Source: Mycoplasmatota bacterium (GTDB lineage: Bacteria; Bacillota_I; Bacilli_A; RF39; UBA660). Taken from it: a stretch of 46,828 nucleotides of DNA. The position numbers and the translations under genes are program-made. The DNA is taken from contig JALERC010000041.1 in NCBI GenBank assembly GCA_022763805.1, positions 1-46,828 of the forward strand, in the 5' to 3' direction. Under the pieces are notes generated by a model, which was given only the letters and a program-made list of their open reading frames with translations, did no database searches and had not been told where the DNA came from. Position 1 is the stretch's first letter. Every line of letters starts with the position of its first letter. Positions 8,396-17,560 of the stretch are shown piece by piece.

Positions 8396-8962
8396 ATGGA
8401 AAATATAAAGTTTTATAATAGTATTATTAAATTATCAAACACATATATTAAACTTGTTTATAATCCTGTAATTATAGGTAGAGATAATATAGATGATAAT
8501 AAAAATTATTTATTTGCTGGTAATCATATTAATTGGAAAGACCCAGCACTATTAATTTATGGGGTTGATGGTAATTTAATAAACTTTATGGCAAAAAAAG
8601 AATTATTTGATAATAAATTACTAAGTCCAATCGTTACACGTTTAGGAGCGTTTCCAATAGATAGAGGAAATGGAGATTTAACTGCAGTTAAAACAGCTGT
8701 AAATTTACTTAGAAATGATCATAATGTAGGAATATTCCCAGAAGGAAAAAGAAACAATTCATTAGGTGATTTTAAATCAGGTGTACCAAGGATTGCTTTA
8801 ATGGGTAATAAAGAGATTATACCTTTTGGAATTAGCGGAGAATATAAACATAATGGAAACCTTACACTAGTATTTGGAAAACCTATAAATTTTAAAGGTA
8901 TTAAAAAAAATGAAGCAGATGAAATTTTAAAAGAAGAAGTAAAATCATTAATATTAAAGTAG
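8396..8962 (+). CDS. plsC: 1-acyl-sn-glycerol-3-phosphate acyltransferase (PlsC family)
   Basis: Transfers a fatty acyl chain to lysophosphatidic acid to make phosphatidic acid at the inner face of the membrane. 188 residues, at the short end for the family. The catalytic HX4D motif is NHINWKD with His44 and Asp49. The acceptor-binding motif is FPEGKRN near 114-120, and PFGISG follows. There is no clear N-terminal membrane helix, so association is probably peripheral. The start has the standard AGGTGAT site. It sits between parE and parC with gaps of 8 bases on each side, so it is co-transcribed with topoisomerase IV, an unusual placement. Confidence 0.88.
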   Translation: MENIKFYNSIIKLSNTYIKLVYNPVIIGRDNIDDNKNYLFAGNHINWKDPALLIYGVDGNLINFMAKKELFDNKLLSPIVTRLGAFPIDRGNGDLTAVKTAVNLLRNDHNVGIFPEGKRNNSLGDFKSGVPRIALMGNKEIIPFGISGEYKHNGNLTLVFGKPINFKGIKKNEADEILKEEVKSLILK

Positions 8963-8970
8963 GTGATTAA

Positions 8971-11487
8971 ATGCAAGATGAAATAATAAACAGAATACAT
9001 GATTACTCTTTAGAAGAAATTATGGGTGACCGTTTCGGAAGATATGCTAAAGCAATTATTCAAGATAGAGCAATTCCTGATGTAAGAGATGGTTTAAAAC
9101 CTGTTCAAAGAAGAATATTATATGGTATGTTTCATGAGAGAAATACATTTGATAAACCATATAGAAAAAGTGCTAAAACAGTAGGTAGTATTATGGGAAA
9201 TTTCCATCCTCATGGGGATTCTTCTATATATGATGCTATGGTTCGTATGAGTCAATGGTGGAAACAAAATACTCCATATATTGATATGCAAGGTAATAAC
9301 GGTTCTATGGATGGTGACTCTGCTGCTGCAATGCGTTATACTGAAGCTAGATTATCGAAAATATCAAATGAATTATTAAAAGATATATATAAAAATACAG
9401 TCGTTTGGGCTCCAAATTTTGACGATACTGAAATGGAGCCAACAGTACTTCCTGCTAAATTTCCAAATTTACTTGTAAATGGTTCTACAGGAATTAGTGC
9501 AGGGTATGCTACAAATATTCCAACACATAATTTAGGTGAAGTAATAGATGCTACGATTAAAAGAATTGAAAGTCCTAATTGTCGATTAGAAACAATTCTT
9601 GATATTATTAAAGGTCCTGATTTCCCTACAGGTGGTATTGCTTGTGGTAAAAAAGGAATTCATGATGCACTTGAAACTGGAAAAGGAAAAGTAATTGTTA
9701 AATCAAAAATAGAATTTGAAAAAGAAAGAGGAAAAGAATCAATAATTATTACTGAAATTCCTTTTGAAGTAAATAAGGCATCATTAGTAAAAAAAATAGA
9801 TGATATAAGAATTGATAAAAAAATAGATGGTATTCAAGAAGTTCGTGATGAATCAGATAGAGAAGGACTAAGAATAGCAATAGATCTTAAGAAAGATGCA
9901 AATAGAGAATTAATTATTAATTATTTACTTAAAAATACAGAACTTCAAATATCATATAATTATAATATGGTTGCAATAGTAAATAGAAGACCAATGACTT
10001 TAGGAGTTATTCAAATATTAGATGCATATATTGAACATCAAAAAGAAGTAATTACAAAAAGAACGCAATTTGATTTAGATACATTTAAACATGAATACCA
10101 TATAACTGAAGGTTTAATTAAAGCACTTTCAATATTAGATGAAGTTATTAAAACAATTAGAGCTAGTAAAAATAAAAGTGATGCTAAAGACAATTTAGTA
10201 AAACAATTTGATTTTACTGAAATTCAAGCTGAAGCAATTGTTACATTACAACTTTATAGATTAACTAATACTGATGTTGTTGCATTACAAGAAAAAATGA
10301 GAGACTTAAAAATTATTATTGCAGGTCTTGAAGAAATATTAAATGATCCTGAAAAATTAAAAGATGTAATGAAAGACGAACTTAGAAAAGTTAAAAAAGA
10401 ATATGCTACACCAAGAAAAACAGAAATACAAGAAGAAGTAGAAGATATTAAAATAGATAGTACTCAAATGATTAATAAAGAAGATTGTATAGTATGTGTA
10501 ACTAACGAAGGATATGTTAAACGTGTTTCTACTAGAAGTTACAATAAAGATGAAGATACTCTTCTAAAAGAAGGAGATTATTTAGTAGGACTATATAAAT
10601 TAAGTACTTTAGATACATTATTAATATTTACTAATTTAGGTAATTACTTATATGTTCCTGTATATGAAATTCCTGAAGCTAAGTGGAAAGAACTTGGAAA
10701 ACATATTAGTAATATTATTAAATTAGATCCACTAGAATCAATTGTAGGATGTGTATCTGTAACTAATTTTGATACAGATGACTATATTACTATGTTTACA
10801 AAAAACGGTATGGTTAAACGTAGTATGTTATCTGATTTCAAAGTTTCTAGATATTCTAAACCAATTACAGCAATTAAACTTAAAGATGATGATGTTGTAA
10901 CAAATATAGAATCAAATAAAGGAAATTATATATTTATAACTACATCTAATGGATTTGGTTTAAGATATAATATTTCAGAAGTAGCACCTGTAGGTTTACG
11001 TGCTGCTGGTGTAAAAGCAGTATCTTTAAAAAATGATACAGTAGTAGTTGGACATGTTATGAATGAAGAAGAATATTTAGTTGTATTAACAGATAAAGGT
11101 ACTGGAAAAAGAATTAAAATGAATGAATTTGAAATTGGTAGTAGGGCAAGAAAAGGAATACAAATGGTTAGAGATGTAAAAACAAATCCATATCATATTC
11201 TAAGAACATTTGTAAATTCAAAAAAATCAGAAATAATATTAAAAATAGGAATAGATTTTAAAATTATTAATACTACTGATTTACCAATTACAGATAGATA
11301 TTCAACAGGTACTCAAATTACTAAAGCTAAAATTCAAGCTGTTTTTGCAGAACCAACTTTAGAAGAAAAAAATGATGATGATGAAGTAGTTGAAATCAAA
11401 GAAAAGATTGACTTAGATGATATAGACAAAAAGATACTTACAATTGATGATTTTTTAGATGATTTTAAAATGAAAAGCGATAAATAA
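8971..11487 (+). CDS. parC: DNA topoisomerase IV subunit A
   Basis: Breakage-reunion subunit of topoisomerase IV. 838 residues. The N-terminal domain has DRFGRYAKAIIQDRAIPDVRD, the quinolone-determining segment HPHGDSSIYDAM (Ser84 and Asp88 correspond to E. coli Ser80 and Glu84) and the catalytic Tyr123 in AAAMRYTEARL. A coiled-coil region follows, then a C-terminal beta-propeller from about residue 500 (repeats such as EGYVKRVS, NGMVKRS, KGTGKRIK). The GyrA box is not obvious, consistent with ParC. The start has AGGTGAT seven bases ahead. It ends at a terminator shared with lexA on the other strand. Confidence 0.94.
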   Translation: MQDEIINRIHDYSLEEIMGDRFGRYAKAIIQDRAIPDVRDGLKPVQRRILYGMFHERNTFDKPYRKSAKTVGSIMGNFHPHGDSSIYDAMVRMSQWWKQNTPYIDMQGNNGSMDGDSAAAMRYTEARLSKISNELLKDIYKNTVVWAPNFDDTEMEPTVLPAKFPNLLVNGSTGISAGYATNIPTHNLGEVIDATIKRIESPNCRLETILDIIKGPDFPTGGIACGKKGIHDALETGKGKVIVKSKIEFEKERGKESIIITEIPFEVNKASLVKKIDDIRIDKKIDGIQEVRDESDREGLRIAIDLKKDANRELIINYLLKNTELQISYNYNMVAIVNRRPMTLGVIQILDAYIEHQKEVITKRTQFDLDTFKHEYHITEGLIKALSILDEVIKTIRASKNKSDAKDNLVKQFDFTEIQAEAIVTLQLYRLTNTDVVALQEKMRDLKIIIAGLEEILNDPEKLKDVMKDELRKVKKEYATPRKTEIQEEVEDIKIDSTQMINKEDCIVCVTNEGYVKRVSTRSYNKDEDTLLKEGDYLVGLYKLSTLDTLLIFTNLGNYLYVPVYEIPEAKWKELGKHISNIIKLDPLESIVGCVSVTNFDTDDYITMFTKNGMVKRSMLSDFKVSRYSKPITAIKLKDDDVVTNIESNKGNYIFITTSNGFGLRYNISEVAPVGLRAAGVKAVSLKNDTVVVGHVMNEEEYLVVLTDKGTGKRIKMNEFEIGSRARKGIQMVRDVKTNPYHILRTFVNSKKSEIILKIGIDFKIINTTDLPITDRYSTGTQITKAKIQAVFAEPTLEEKNDDDEVVEIKEKIDLDDIDKKILTIDDFLDDFKMKSDK

Positions 11488-11503
11488 ATTTATCGCTTTT
11501 TTA
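11473..11503. terminator. Terminator between parC and lexA
   Basis: A twelve-base perfect stem, AAAAGCGATAAA (11473-11484) with TTTATCGCTTTT (11489-11500), loop TAAA, followed by T. It includes the parC stop codon and lies at the end of lexA, so it could work for both converging transcripts. Confidence 0.8.
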
Positions 11504-12118
11504 TAATTTTCTGTATAATCCAATTGCTTTTCCAAGAATTGTAACATTGTTCAAAATTATTGGTTCCATAGTATCATTTTCAGGTTGAAGTCTAAAATAA
11601 CCTTTTTCTTTATAAAATGTTTTTAATGTTACTTCATTTTCATCATTCATAGCTACTACAATATCGCCGTTTCGTGCTATATTTTGTTTTTCTATTAATA
11701 CAATATCATTATCATATATTCCAACATTAATCATGCTATCACCGCTTACATTAAGTGCATATACTTCTTTATTTTTTGGGATTAAATAACTTGGAACGTC
11801 AAAAAAATCATTTGGATTTTCAATAGCTTCAATAGGTAGTCCTGCTTTTATTTTTCCAAGTAGAGGTATAGATACTATACTTTCATTTTTATTTAAGTAT
11901 TCATTATCTACTAAAAGTTCTATTGCTCTATTTTTAGAATCATCTTTTTTAATATATTTTTTTTCTACCAATTTATTTAAATGTGAATGTATTGTTGCTG
12001 GAGAATTAACTTTAAGTTTTTTTGCGATTTCTCTAACTGTAGGAGGATAACCATGATTCGCTACATATACTTTTATAAAATCTAATATTTCTCCTTGTTT
12101 TTTAGTTAATATTTCCAT
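11501..12118 (-). CDS. lexA: LexA repressor, self-cleaving SOS regulator
   Basis: 205 residues. Represses SOS genes and is inactivated by RecA-stimulated self-cleavage. The N-terminal winged helix covers about 1-70 (PPTVREIAKKL, ATIHSHLNKL). The cleavage site is Ala92-Gly93 (KIKAGLPI). The S24 peptidase domain has Ser128 (SGDSMINVG) and Lys166 (VTLKTFY), the usual catalytic pair. The ribosome binding site is AAAGGAG. Its promoter (12150-12178) overlaps an inverted repeat that may be its own operator. It is divergent from tkt, matching the B. subtilis neighbourhood, but the yneA-type cell division inhibitor found between them in Bacillus is absent. Confidence 0.95.
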   Translation of the reverse strand: MEILTKKQGEILDFIKVYVANHGYPPTVREIAKKLKVNSPATIHSHLNKLVEKKYIKKDDSKNRAIELLVDNEYLNKNESIVSIPLLGKIKAGLPIEAIENPNDFFDVPSYLIPKNKEVYALNVSGDSMINVGIYDNDIVLIEKQNIARNGDIVVAMNDENEVTLKTFYKEKGYFRLQPENDTMEPIILNNVTILGKAIGLYRKL

Positions 12119-12135
12119 ATAATATCTCCTTTATT

Positions 12136-12160
12136 TGTGTTATATATACATAATAACACA
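12136..12160. promoter_or_regulatory. Inverted repeat over the lexA -10 region
   Basis: TGTGTTAT (12136-12143) and ATAACACA (12153-12160) form a perfect 8-base inverted repeat with a 9-base centre. It covers the -10 box of the lexA promoter and its start point. It may be a protein-binding site or an mRNA hairpin in the lexA leader. No known regulator is recognised. Confidence 0.45.
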
Positions 12161-12178
12161 AAAACATTTTAAGGTCAA
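12150..12178 (-). promoter_or_regulatory. lexA promoter
   Basis: On the minus strand, -35 TTGACC (12173-12178), a 17-base spacer and -10 TATTAT (12150-12155). The -35 box overlaps the CAAAC-GTTT-GTTTG repeat, the expected geometry for autorepression. Confidence 0.7.
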
Positions 12179-12189
12179 ACGTTTGTTTG
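12176..12189. promoter_or_regulatory. Candidate LexA operator
   Basis: CAAAC (12176-12180), spacer GTTT, GTTTG (12185-12189): a perfect inverted repeat with a 4-base spacer. The Gram-positive LexA box is built on GAAC-N4-GTTC, so this has the same geometry with outer G/C changed to A/T. It overlaps the lexA -35 and lies between lexA and tkt. Confidence 0.55.
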
Positions 12190-12232
12190 CTAAAAAAATC
12201 ATTAAAATGTCTTTAAAATCAATACTTTTTTA

Positions 12233-12241
12233 TGCTATAAT
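12233..12241 (+). promoter_or_regulatory. Extended -10 promoter of tkt
   Basis: TGCTATAAT (-10 at 12236-12241), 23 bases before the chosen tkt start. The upstream AT-rich stretch has no strong -35. Confidence 0.55.
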
Positions 12242-12263
12242 GAGTATGATAGAGGTGTTAGAT

Positions 12264-14228
12264 ATGGATAATAAAACAATATCAAATATAAAATCATTAG
12301 GTATTGACATGATTGATCAAGCCGGTAGTGGACATCCAGGAATAGTTTTAGGAGCAGCACCATTAATTTATACAGTATATGCAAGACATATGAATATTAA
12401 TACAGTGGATCCAACTTGGATCTGTCGAGATAGATTTGTGCTTTCTGCAGGACACGGTTCTGCAATGCTTTATGCTACATTATACTTAGCAGGGTTTAAT
12501 ATATCGCTAGATGATTTAAAAAATTTTAGAAGAGTAGGATACAAAACGCCTGGTCATCCTGAATTTGGACATACTCCAGGAGTTGATATGACAACTGGTC
12601 CTTTAGGTCAAGGTATAGCATCTGCTGTCGGTATGGCTATTGGAGAAAAAATTTTAGAAAACAAATTTAAATTATCTGATGGAAAACCTTTAATTAATTA
12701 TAATGTCTATGCACTTGTTGGTGATGGAGATTTAATGGAAGGTGTAAGCTACGAAGCATGTAGTTTAGCAGGTACATTAAATCTAGATAATTTAATAGTA
12801 TTATATGATTCAAATAATATTAGTTTAGACGGAGATACATCTAATACGTTTACAGAAAATGTAATTGAGAGATTTAATGCTATGGGATGGCATACTGAAA
12901 AAGTATTAAATGGTACTAATGTCGAAGATATTGATAAAGCAATAAATCGTTCTAAAAAATCTGGTAAACCATCATTAATTGAAGTTAAAACTATTATAGG
13001 AAATGGTAGTGTTAATGCTGGGAAAAATATCGTACATGGAAAATGCTTAAGTAAAGAAGATATTCGTTCAGTTAAGCGAGGTTTAGATATTAAGGATGAA
13101 CCATTCTATGTTGATGTTAATAATATGAATAAATTTAGAAATCAAATTGTTGAAAGAAGTGCTAGAAAATACGAATTATGGGCTAGAAATTATCGTGAAT
13201 TCATGAATAATAGTAGTGAAGAAGTTATTGAAGTATTTAATAGTTTTTTTAATCCTAAAAAAATAGATATAATAAATACTGATTTTAATCTAGATAAAGG
13301 AATAAAAGAAGCAACAAGAGTTACTAATGGAAAAATAATGACTACTATATCTAAGAATATACATAATTTTATAGGTGGTAGTGCTGATTTAAGTAGTTCA
13401 ACAAATACATATTTAAAAGATATGCAAGACATTAAAGATAATCATTATTTTGGTAAAAACATATGGTTTGGAGTAAGAGAACATTCCATGGGGTCAATAT
13501 TAAATGGTTTAGCTTTATCAGGATTTAAACCATTTGGTTCAACATTTTTAACATTCTCTGATTATATGAAACCTGCTATAAGATTATCAGCTCTTATGAA
13601 TCTTCCTGTTAATTATATATTTACTCATGATTCAATTAATATAGGTCCTGATGGTCCAACACATCAACCAATAGAACAATTAGCAATGCTCAGAAGTACT
13701 CCTAATTTAATGGTATTTAGACCAGCAGATGCTAACGAACTTATTGGATGCTGGGATGTTATGTTAAATAGTAGTGGTCCGAATGCGTTAGTTCTTTCTC
13801 GTCAAGATGTAAGAACATTACCATCAACAGTACCTGAATATGTCAAATATGGAGCATATCCAGTACGTAAAGAAAGAAAACAATTGCATGGTATTATTAT
13901 TGCAACAGGAACAGAAGTATTTACATCACTTTTAATAGCAGAACAACTTTATAATGAAATTGGTCTTGATTTAAGAGTAATAAGTATGCCTTGTCAAGAA
14001 TTATTCTTAATGCAACAAGAAAGATTTAAAAATAGTTTAATTCCAGGTGGTATAAAAACAATTGTTGTAGAAGCTGGTTCATCATTTGGATGGTATAGGT
14101 TTGTTATTAATGAAAAATATTTAATGACTATAGATAAATTTGGTATAAGTGGAACTAAAGGTGAAGTTGAAAATTATTGTAACTTTACTTTTGAGCAAAT
14201 TAAAGAAAGAATTAGAAAATTATTCTAA
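12264..14228 (+). CDS. tkt: Transketolase
   Basis: Thiamine-diphosphate enzyme of the non-oxidative pentose phosphate pathway that moves two-carbon units between sugar phosphates. 654 residues, the usual size. Motifs include GSGHPG near the start, GHGSAMLYA, the ThDP/Mg motif GDGDLMEG with a downstream Asn, VREHSMGSI with the catalytic Glu, and THDSINIGPDGPTHQP. I start at ATG 12264, preceded by AGAGGTG. The open frame extends further upstream but that part has no coding character and would cover the promoter. It is followed by sirA-like and yneF genes, the B. subtilis order. Confidence 0.93.
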   Translation: MDNKTISNIKSLGIDMIDQAGSGHPGIVLGAAPLIYTVYARHMNINTVDPTWICRDRFVLSAGHGSAMLYATLYLAGFNISLDDLKNFRRVGYKTPGHPEFGHTPGVDMTTGPLGQGIASAVGMAIGEKILENKFKLSDGKPLINYNVYALVGDGDLMEGVSYEACSLAGTLNLDNLIVLYDSNNISLDGDTSNTFTENVIERFNAMGWHTEKVLNGTNVEDIDKAINRSKKSGKPSLIEVKTIIGNGSVNAGKNIVHGKCLSKEDIRSVKRGLDIKDEPFYVDVNNMNKFRNQIVERSARKYELWARNYREFMNNSSEEVIEVFNSFFNPKKIDIINTDFNLDKGIKEATRVTNGKIMTTISKNIHNFIGGSADLSSSTNTYLKDMQDIKDNHYFGKNIWFGVREHSMGSILNGLALSGFKPFGSTFLTFSDYMKPAIRLSALMNLPVNYIFTHDSINIGPDGPTHQPIEQLAMLRSTPNLMVFRPADANELIGCWDVMLNSSGPNALVLSRQDVRTLPSTVPEYVKYGAYPVRKERKQLHGIIIATGTEVFTSLLIAEQLYNEIGLDLRVISMPCQELFLMQQERFKNSLIPGGIKTIVVEAGSSFGWYRFVINEKYLMTIDKFGISGTKGEVENYCNFTFEQIKERIRKLF

Positions 14229-14240
14229 TTTCTTTTTTTT
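14209..14240 (+). terminator. Probable terminator after tkt
   Basis: ATTAGAA (14211-14217) pairs with TTCTAAT (14223-14229), a five-base loop, extendable past one bulged T, followed by eight T. Confidence 0.6.
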
Positions 14241-14288
14241 CGACATATTATTACATAAATAGTATGCTATTATCATATTGGTGATAAG

Positions 14289-14660
14289 GTGAAAAAATAC
14301 TATATATTTTCGATAAACAAAGAATTTTATGAAGTATATAAAAATAATCCTCAAGTACTTTTTAAAACATTAGATAATTTATATAATCTTGATTTAGAAA
14401 ATGCATATTATGGATTAAATATTTATAATCAACTATGTAATCCTATAAATAAAAAAATAATTAGAAATTATTTATATGATGGAAATACAAATGAATCAAA
14501 ATTTATAATAAATAATAGTACACTTCTTGAAATAAATACATCATGTTTAGTTCTTGTAACAACGAGTAATATTCCTAATATAATAAAAAATCTTAAATAT
14601 TATGAATCACCATTATTTTTATGTGATTTTGATAATACTAAATTCTTTTTTATTACTTGA
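14289..14660 (+). CDS. sirA: SirA-like protein, putative inhibitor of replication initiation
   Basis: 123 residues, starting at GTG behind GGTGAT and ending in TGA. From memory of B. subtilis SirA (YneE) it matches in the opening YYIFSINKEFYEVY, in the central YNQLCNPINKKIIRNYL and in the ending ESPLFLCDFDNTKFFF. It also occupies the same place, between tkt and yneF. In B. subtilis SirA binds DnaA domain I and blocks new replication rounds when Spo0A is active. The match is weak at residue level and the position carries much of the call. Nothing in the window shows that this organism sporulates. Confidence 0.65.
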   Translation: MKKYYIFSINKEFYEVYKNNPQVLFKTLDNLYNLDLENAYYGLNIYNQLCNPINKKIIRNYLYDGNTNESKFIINNSTLLEINTSCLVLVTTSNIPNIIKNLKYYESPLFLCDFDNTKFFFIT

Positions 14661-14710
14661 AAAATAAACAATTATTTAGTAAAATATTATTTAGGAAAGG
14701 AGAATGTTAA

Positions 14711-14932
14711 ATGGGAGCATTCTTAATAGATTTATTACAAATACTTTTTGGAATAATTATTGGTGGAATTATTGGGTTTATAATTGCAAGAAAATATATG
14801 ATGAAATATATTCAAGAAAATCCACCAATAAATGAACAAATGATTAAAACTATGATGACTCAAATGGGTAGAACTCCTAGTCAAAAACAAGTAAATCAAA
14901 TGATGAAAGCAATGTCTAAACAAATGAAATAA
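14711..14932 (+). CDS. yneF: YneF family small membrane protein (UPF0154)
   Basis: 73 residues. One N-terminal transmembrane helix (about 6-26, rich in Gly/Ile) is followed by the family signature [20 protein letters not shown] and a C-terminal [17 protein letters not shown]. The function of this widely conserved Bacilli/Mollicutes protein is not established. It follows sirA as in B. subtilis, with an AGGAGA ribosome site. The left arm of a terminator lies within its last codons. Confidence 0.92.
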   Translation: MGAFLIDLLQILFGIIIGGIIGFIIARKYMMKYIQENPPINEQMIKTMMTQMGRTPSQKQVNQMMKAMSKQMK

Positions 14933-14948
14933 CATTGCTTTTTTTTAT
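14906..14948 (+). terminator. Terminator overlapping the end of yneF
   Basis: AAAGCAATGT (14906-14915) and ACATTGCTTT (14932-14941) form a ten-base stem with a 16-base loop that contains the stop codon, followed by a T run. Confidence 0.7.
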
Positions 14949-14977
14949 TTGTTAATATATAATTGTTTTTGTGGTGA

Positions 14978-16097
<1,120 letters not shown>

Positions 16098-16112
<15 letters not shown>

Positions 16113-16436
16113 ATTTAAACTAATTCCTATACAAGAAGATAATGTTGCTGAAAACAATATTATGAAATAGTATATTAAGATATATATATTAAACTTTGAT
16201 TCTATAATTAATTTATATATTATTGAAAATAATATAAAAATAAAAGATAAAATAATACCACTTAAATAACCCTTTTTTGTAGTCTTATATCCAACTATAA
16301 AACCACCAATAATCATACTAATAATAATTATTAATAAATTAATAAATCTACTATAATAACCAAACAAACTAATTATAAAAATACTTATTAAAATAAAAAA
16401 CATACTAATAATTGTAGAAAACAAATACTTATACAT
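16098..16436 (-). CDS. Four-helix membrane protein, TIGR04086/YrzE-like
   Basis: 112 residues with about four closely spaced transmembrane helices and a basic tail. Size, topology, the Gly-rich third segment (IIGGFIVGYKTTKKGYLSGI) and the position beside tgt suggest the TIGR04086 (YrzE) family of unknown function. I start at ATG 16436, which has GGTGAT four bases ahead, instead of the in-frame GTG at 16445. Unlike in Bacillus it is converging with tgt, which implies a local inversion. Confidence 0.65.
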
Positions 16437-16507
16437 AAATATCACCTAATTTATTATATTTAATGAATAAGTAAATATGTTTTGATTCATAATATAATGG
16501 TGATTTA

Positions 16508-17089
16508 ATGGAAATAATTATCAAATTAATAATATCTTTTATATTATTTTTTATATTATATAAATATATAAAAAATAATTATATGATCGTTTTTTTATCT
16601 AGTATCTATATGTATAAATTTTATAATCTTGAAATCGGTTTTTCTAAAGTACTAATTGAACTTGGAATAATTATAATTTTATATAAAGTGTTAGATTATT
16701 TAATAAATAGTAATCAAATAATGAATAGAATTTTTAATATAACAGATATAGAAATAATAAAAGAGGGAAAAATAGATTTTAAAAAACTAAAATTAATAAA
16801 TATGAATTTTGAAGATTTACTTAAAAAACTTAACTATATAAATATAGAAGATATAAAATCATGTACATTTAATAATAATGATATAAATATAATTACATAT
16901 AATAATAATCCAATACCACTCATAGTAGATTCAAAAATAAACTTTAGAAATCTTATATTGATTAAAAAAAACATTAATTGGTTAAACGAAACACTAAAAA
17001 GAAAAGAAACATTATTAGATGAAATATTTTATGCTTTTTATTATAATGAAAACATTATAATTATAAAGAAAAGCAACATTGACAAATAG
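16508..17089 (+). CDS. Reduced YetF/DUF421-like membrane protein
   Basis: 193 residues. Two or three N-terminal hydrophobic segments (about 3-75) precede a soluble part. The soluble part has the two repeats seen in YetF-family proteins: IKEGKIDFKKLKLINMNFEDLLKKL followed by IEDIKSCTFNNND, then PIPLIVDSKINFRNL ending in WLNETLKRK (family pattern PLI-DG-I...WL..L). Normal YetF has three helices and about 230 residues, so this is a diverged, shortened member. Its role is unknown. It is the first gene of the cassette leading into the surface O-acylation genes. Confidence 0.55.
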   Translation: MEIIIKLIISFILFFILYKYIKNNYMIVFLSSIYMYKFYNLEIGFSKVLIELGIIIILYKVLDYLINSNQIMNRIFNITDIEIIKEGKIDFKKLKLINMNFEDLLKKLNYINIEDIKSCTFNNNDINIITYNNNPIPLIVDSKINFRNLILIKKNINWLNETLKRKETLLDEIFYAFYYNENIIIIKKSNIDK

Positions 17090-17131
17090 ATATATTACTG
17101 ATATTATTAGGTTAAGAATAGGAGATGTTTC

Positions 17132-17560
17132 ATGAAAAGTTTTATATTATTATTAATAGCAATATTATCGTTTACAGGATGTGATAAAAAATTAAAAAAT
17201 TATGATATGCTTTCAACATCACTAAGTAATAAATTTAAAAATCATATTCAATTAAAAGAAGAAGAAGTAAAAGGTATTTATAATTTGAATACTAGATTAT
17301 TTAAGAATGTGATTATTAATGTAGATAATGAAAATAAATCATCAGAAATGTATGCAATATTTGAATTAGGAAGTGACTATGATTCTTGCATTGAAGAGGT
17401 TGAATATTTTATTGAACAGTATAAAAGATCATGGGAAAATAGTGAACAAATGAAATTAGTAAATAACGGTATTAAAGAAGAGATAGGGGATTATATTATA
17501 TATGTTGTTAATGAAAATCCAAATGAAATAATAAATGAAATCAAAGGATTTATTAAATAA
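17132..17560 (+). CDS. DUF4358-type lipoprotein
   Basis: 142 residues. Signal peptide MKSFILLLIAILSFTGC with lipobox FTGC, so lipid-anchored outside the membrane. The rest fits DUF4358: LKEEEVKGIYNL, a middle strand MYAIFELGS and an acidic helix EEVEYFIEQYKRSWE. DUF4358 lipoproteins are frequent partners of MBOAT and DHHW genes, which is the arrangement here. Its stop overlaps the MBOAT start (TAATG), implying coupling. I infer a role in presenting or modifying the acylated polymer. Confidence 0.7.
   Translation: MKSFILLLIAILSFTGCDKKLKNYDMLSTSLSNKFKNHIQLKEEEVKGIYNLNTRLFKNVIINVDNENKSSEMYAIFELGSDYDSCIEEVEYFIEQYKRSWENSEQMKLVNNGIKEEIGDYIIYVVNENPNEIINEIKGFIK

Noticed and set aside
6480..11487. 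Calling the topoisomerase genes gyrB and gyrA
   Set aside because: The toprim and N-terminal motifs and the missing GyrA box fit ParE and ParC, and the intervening gene is not typical of gyrase loci.
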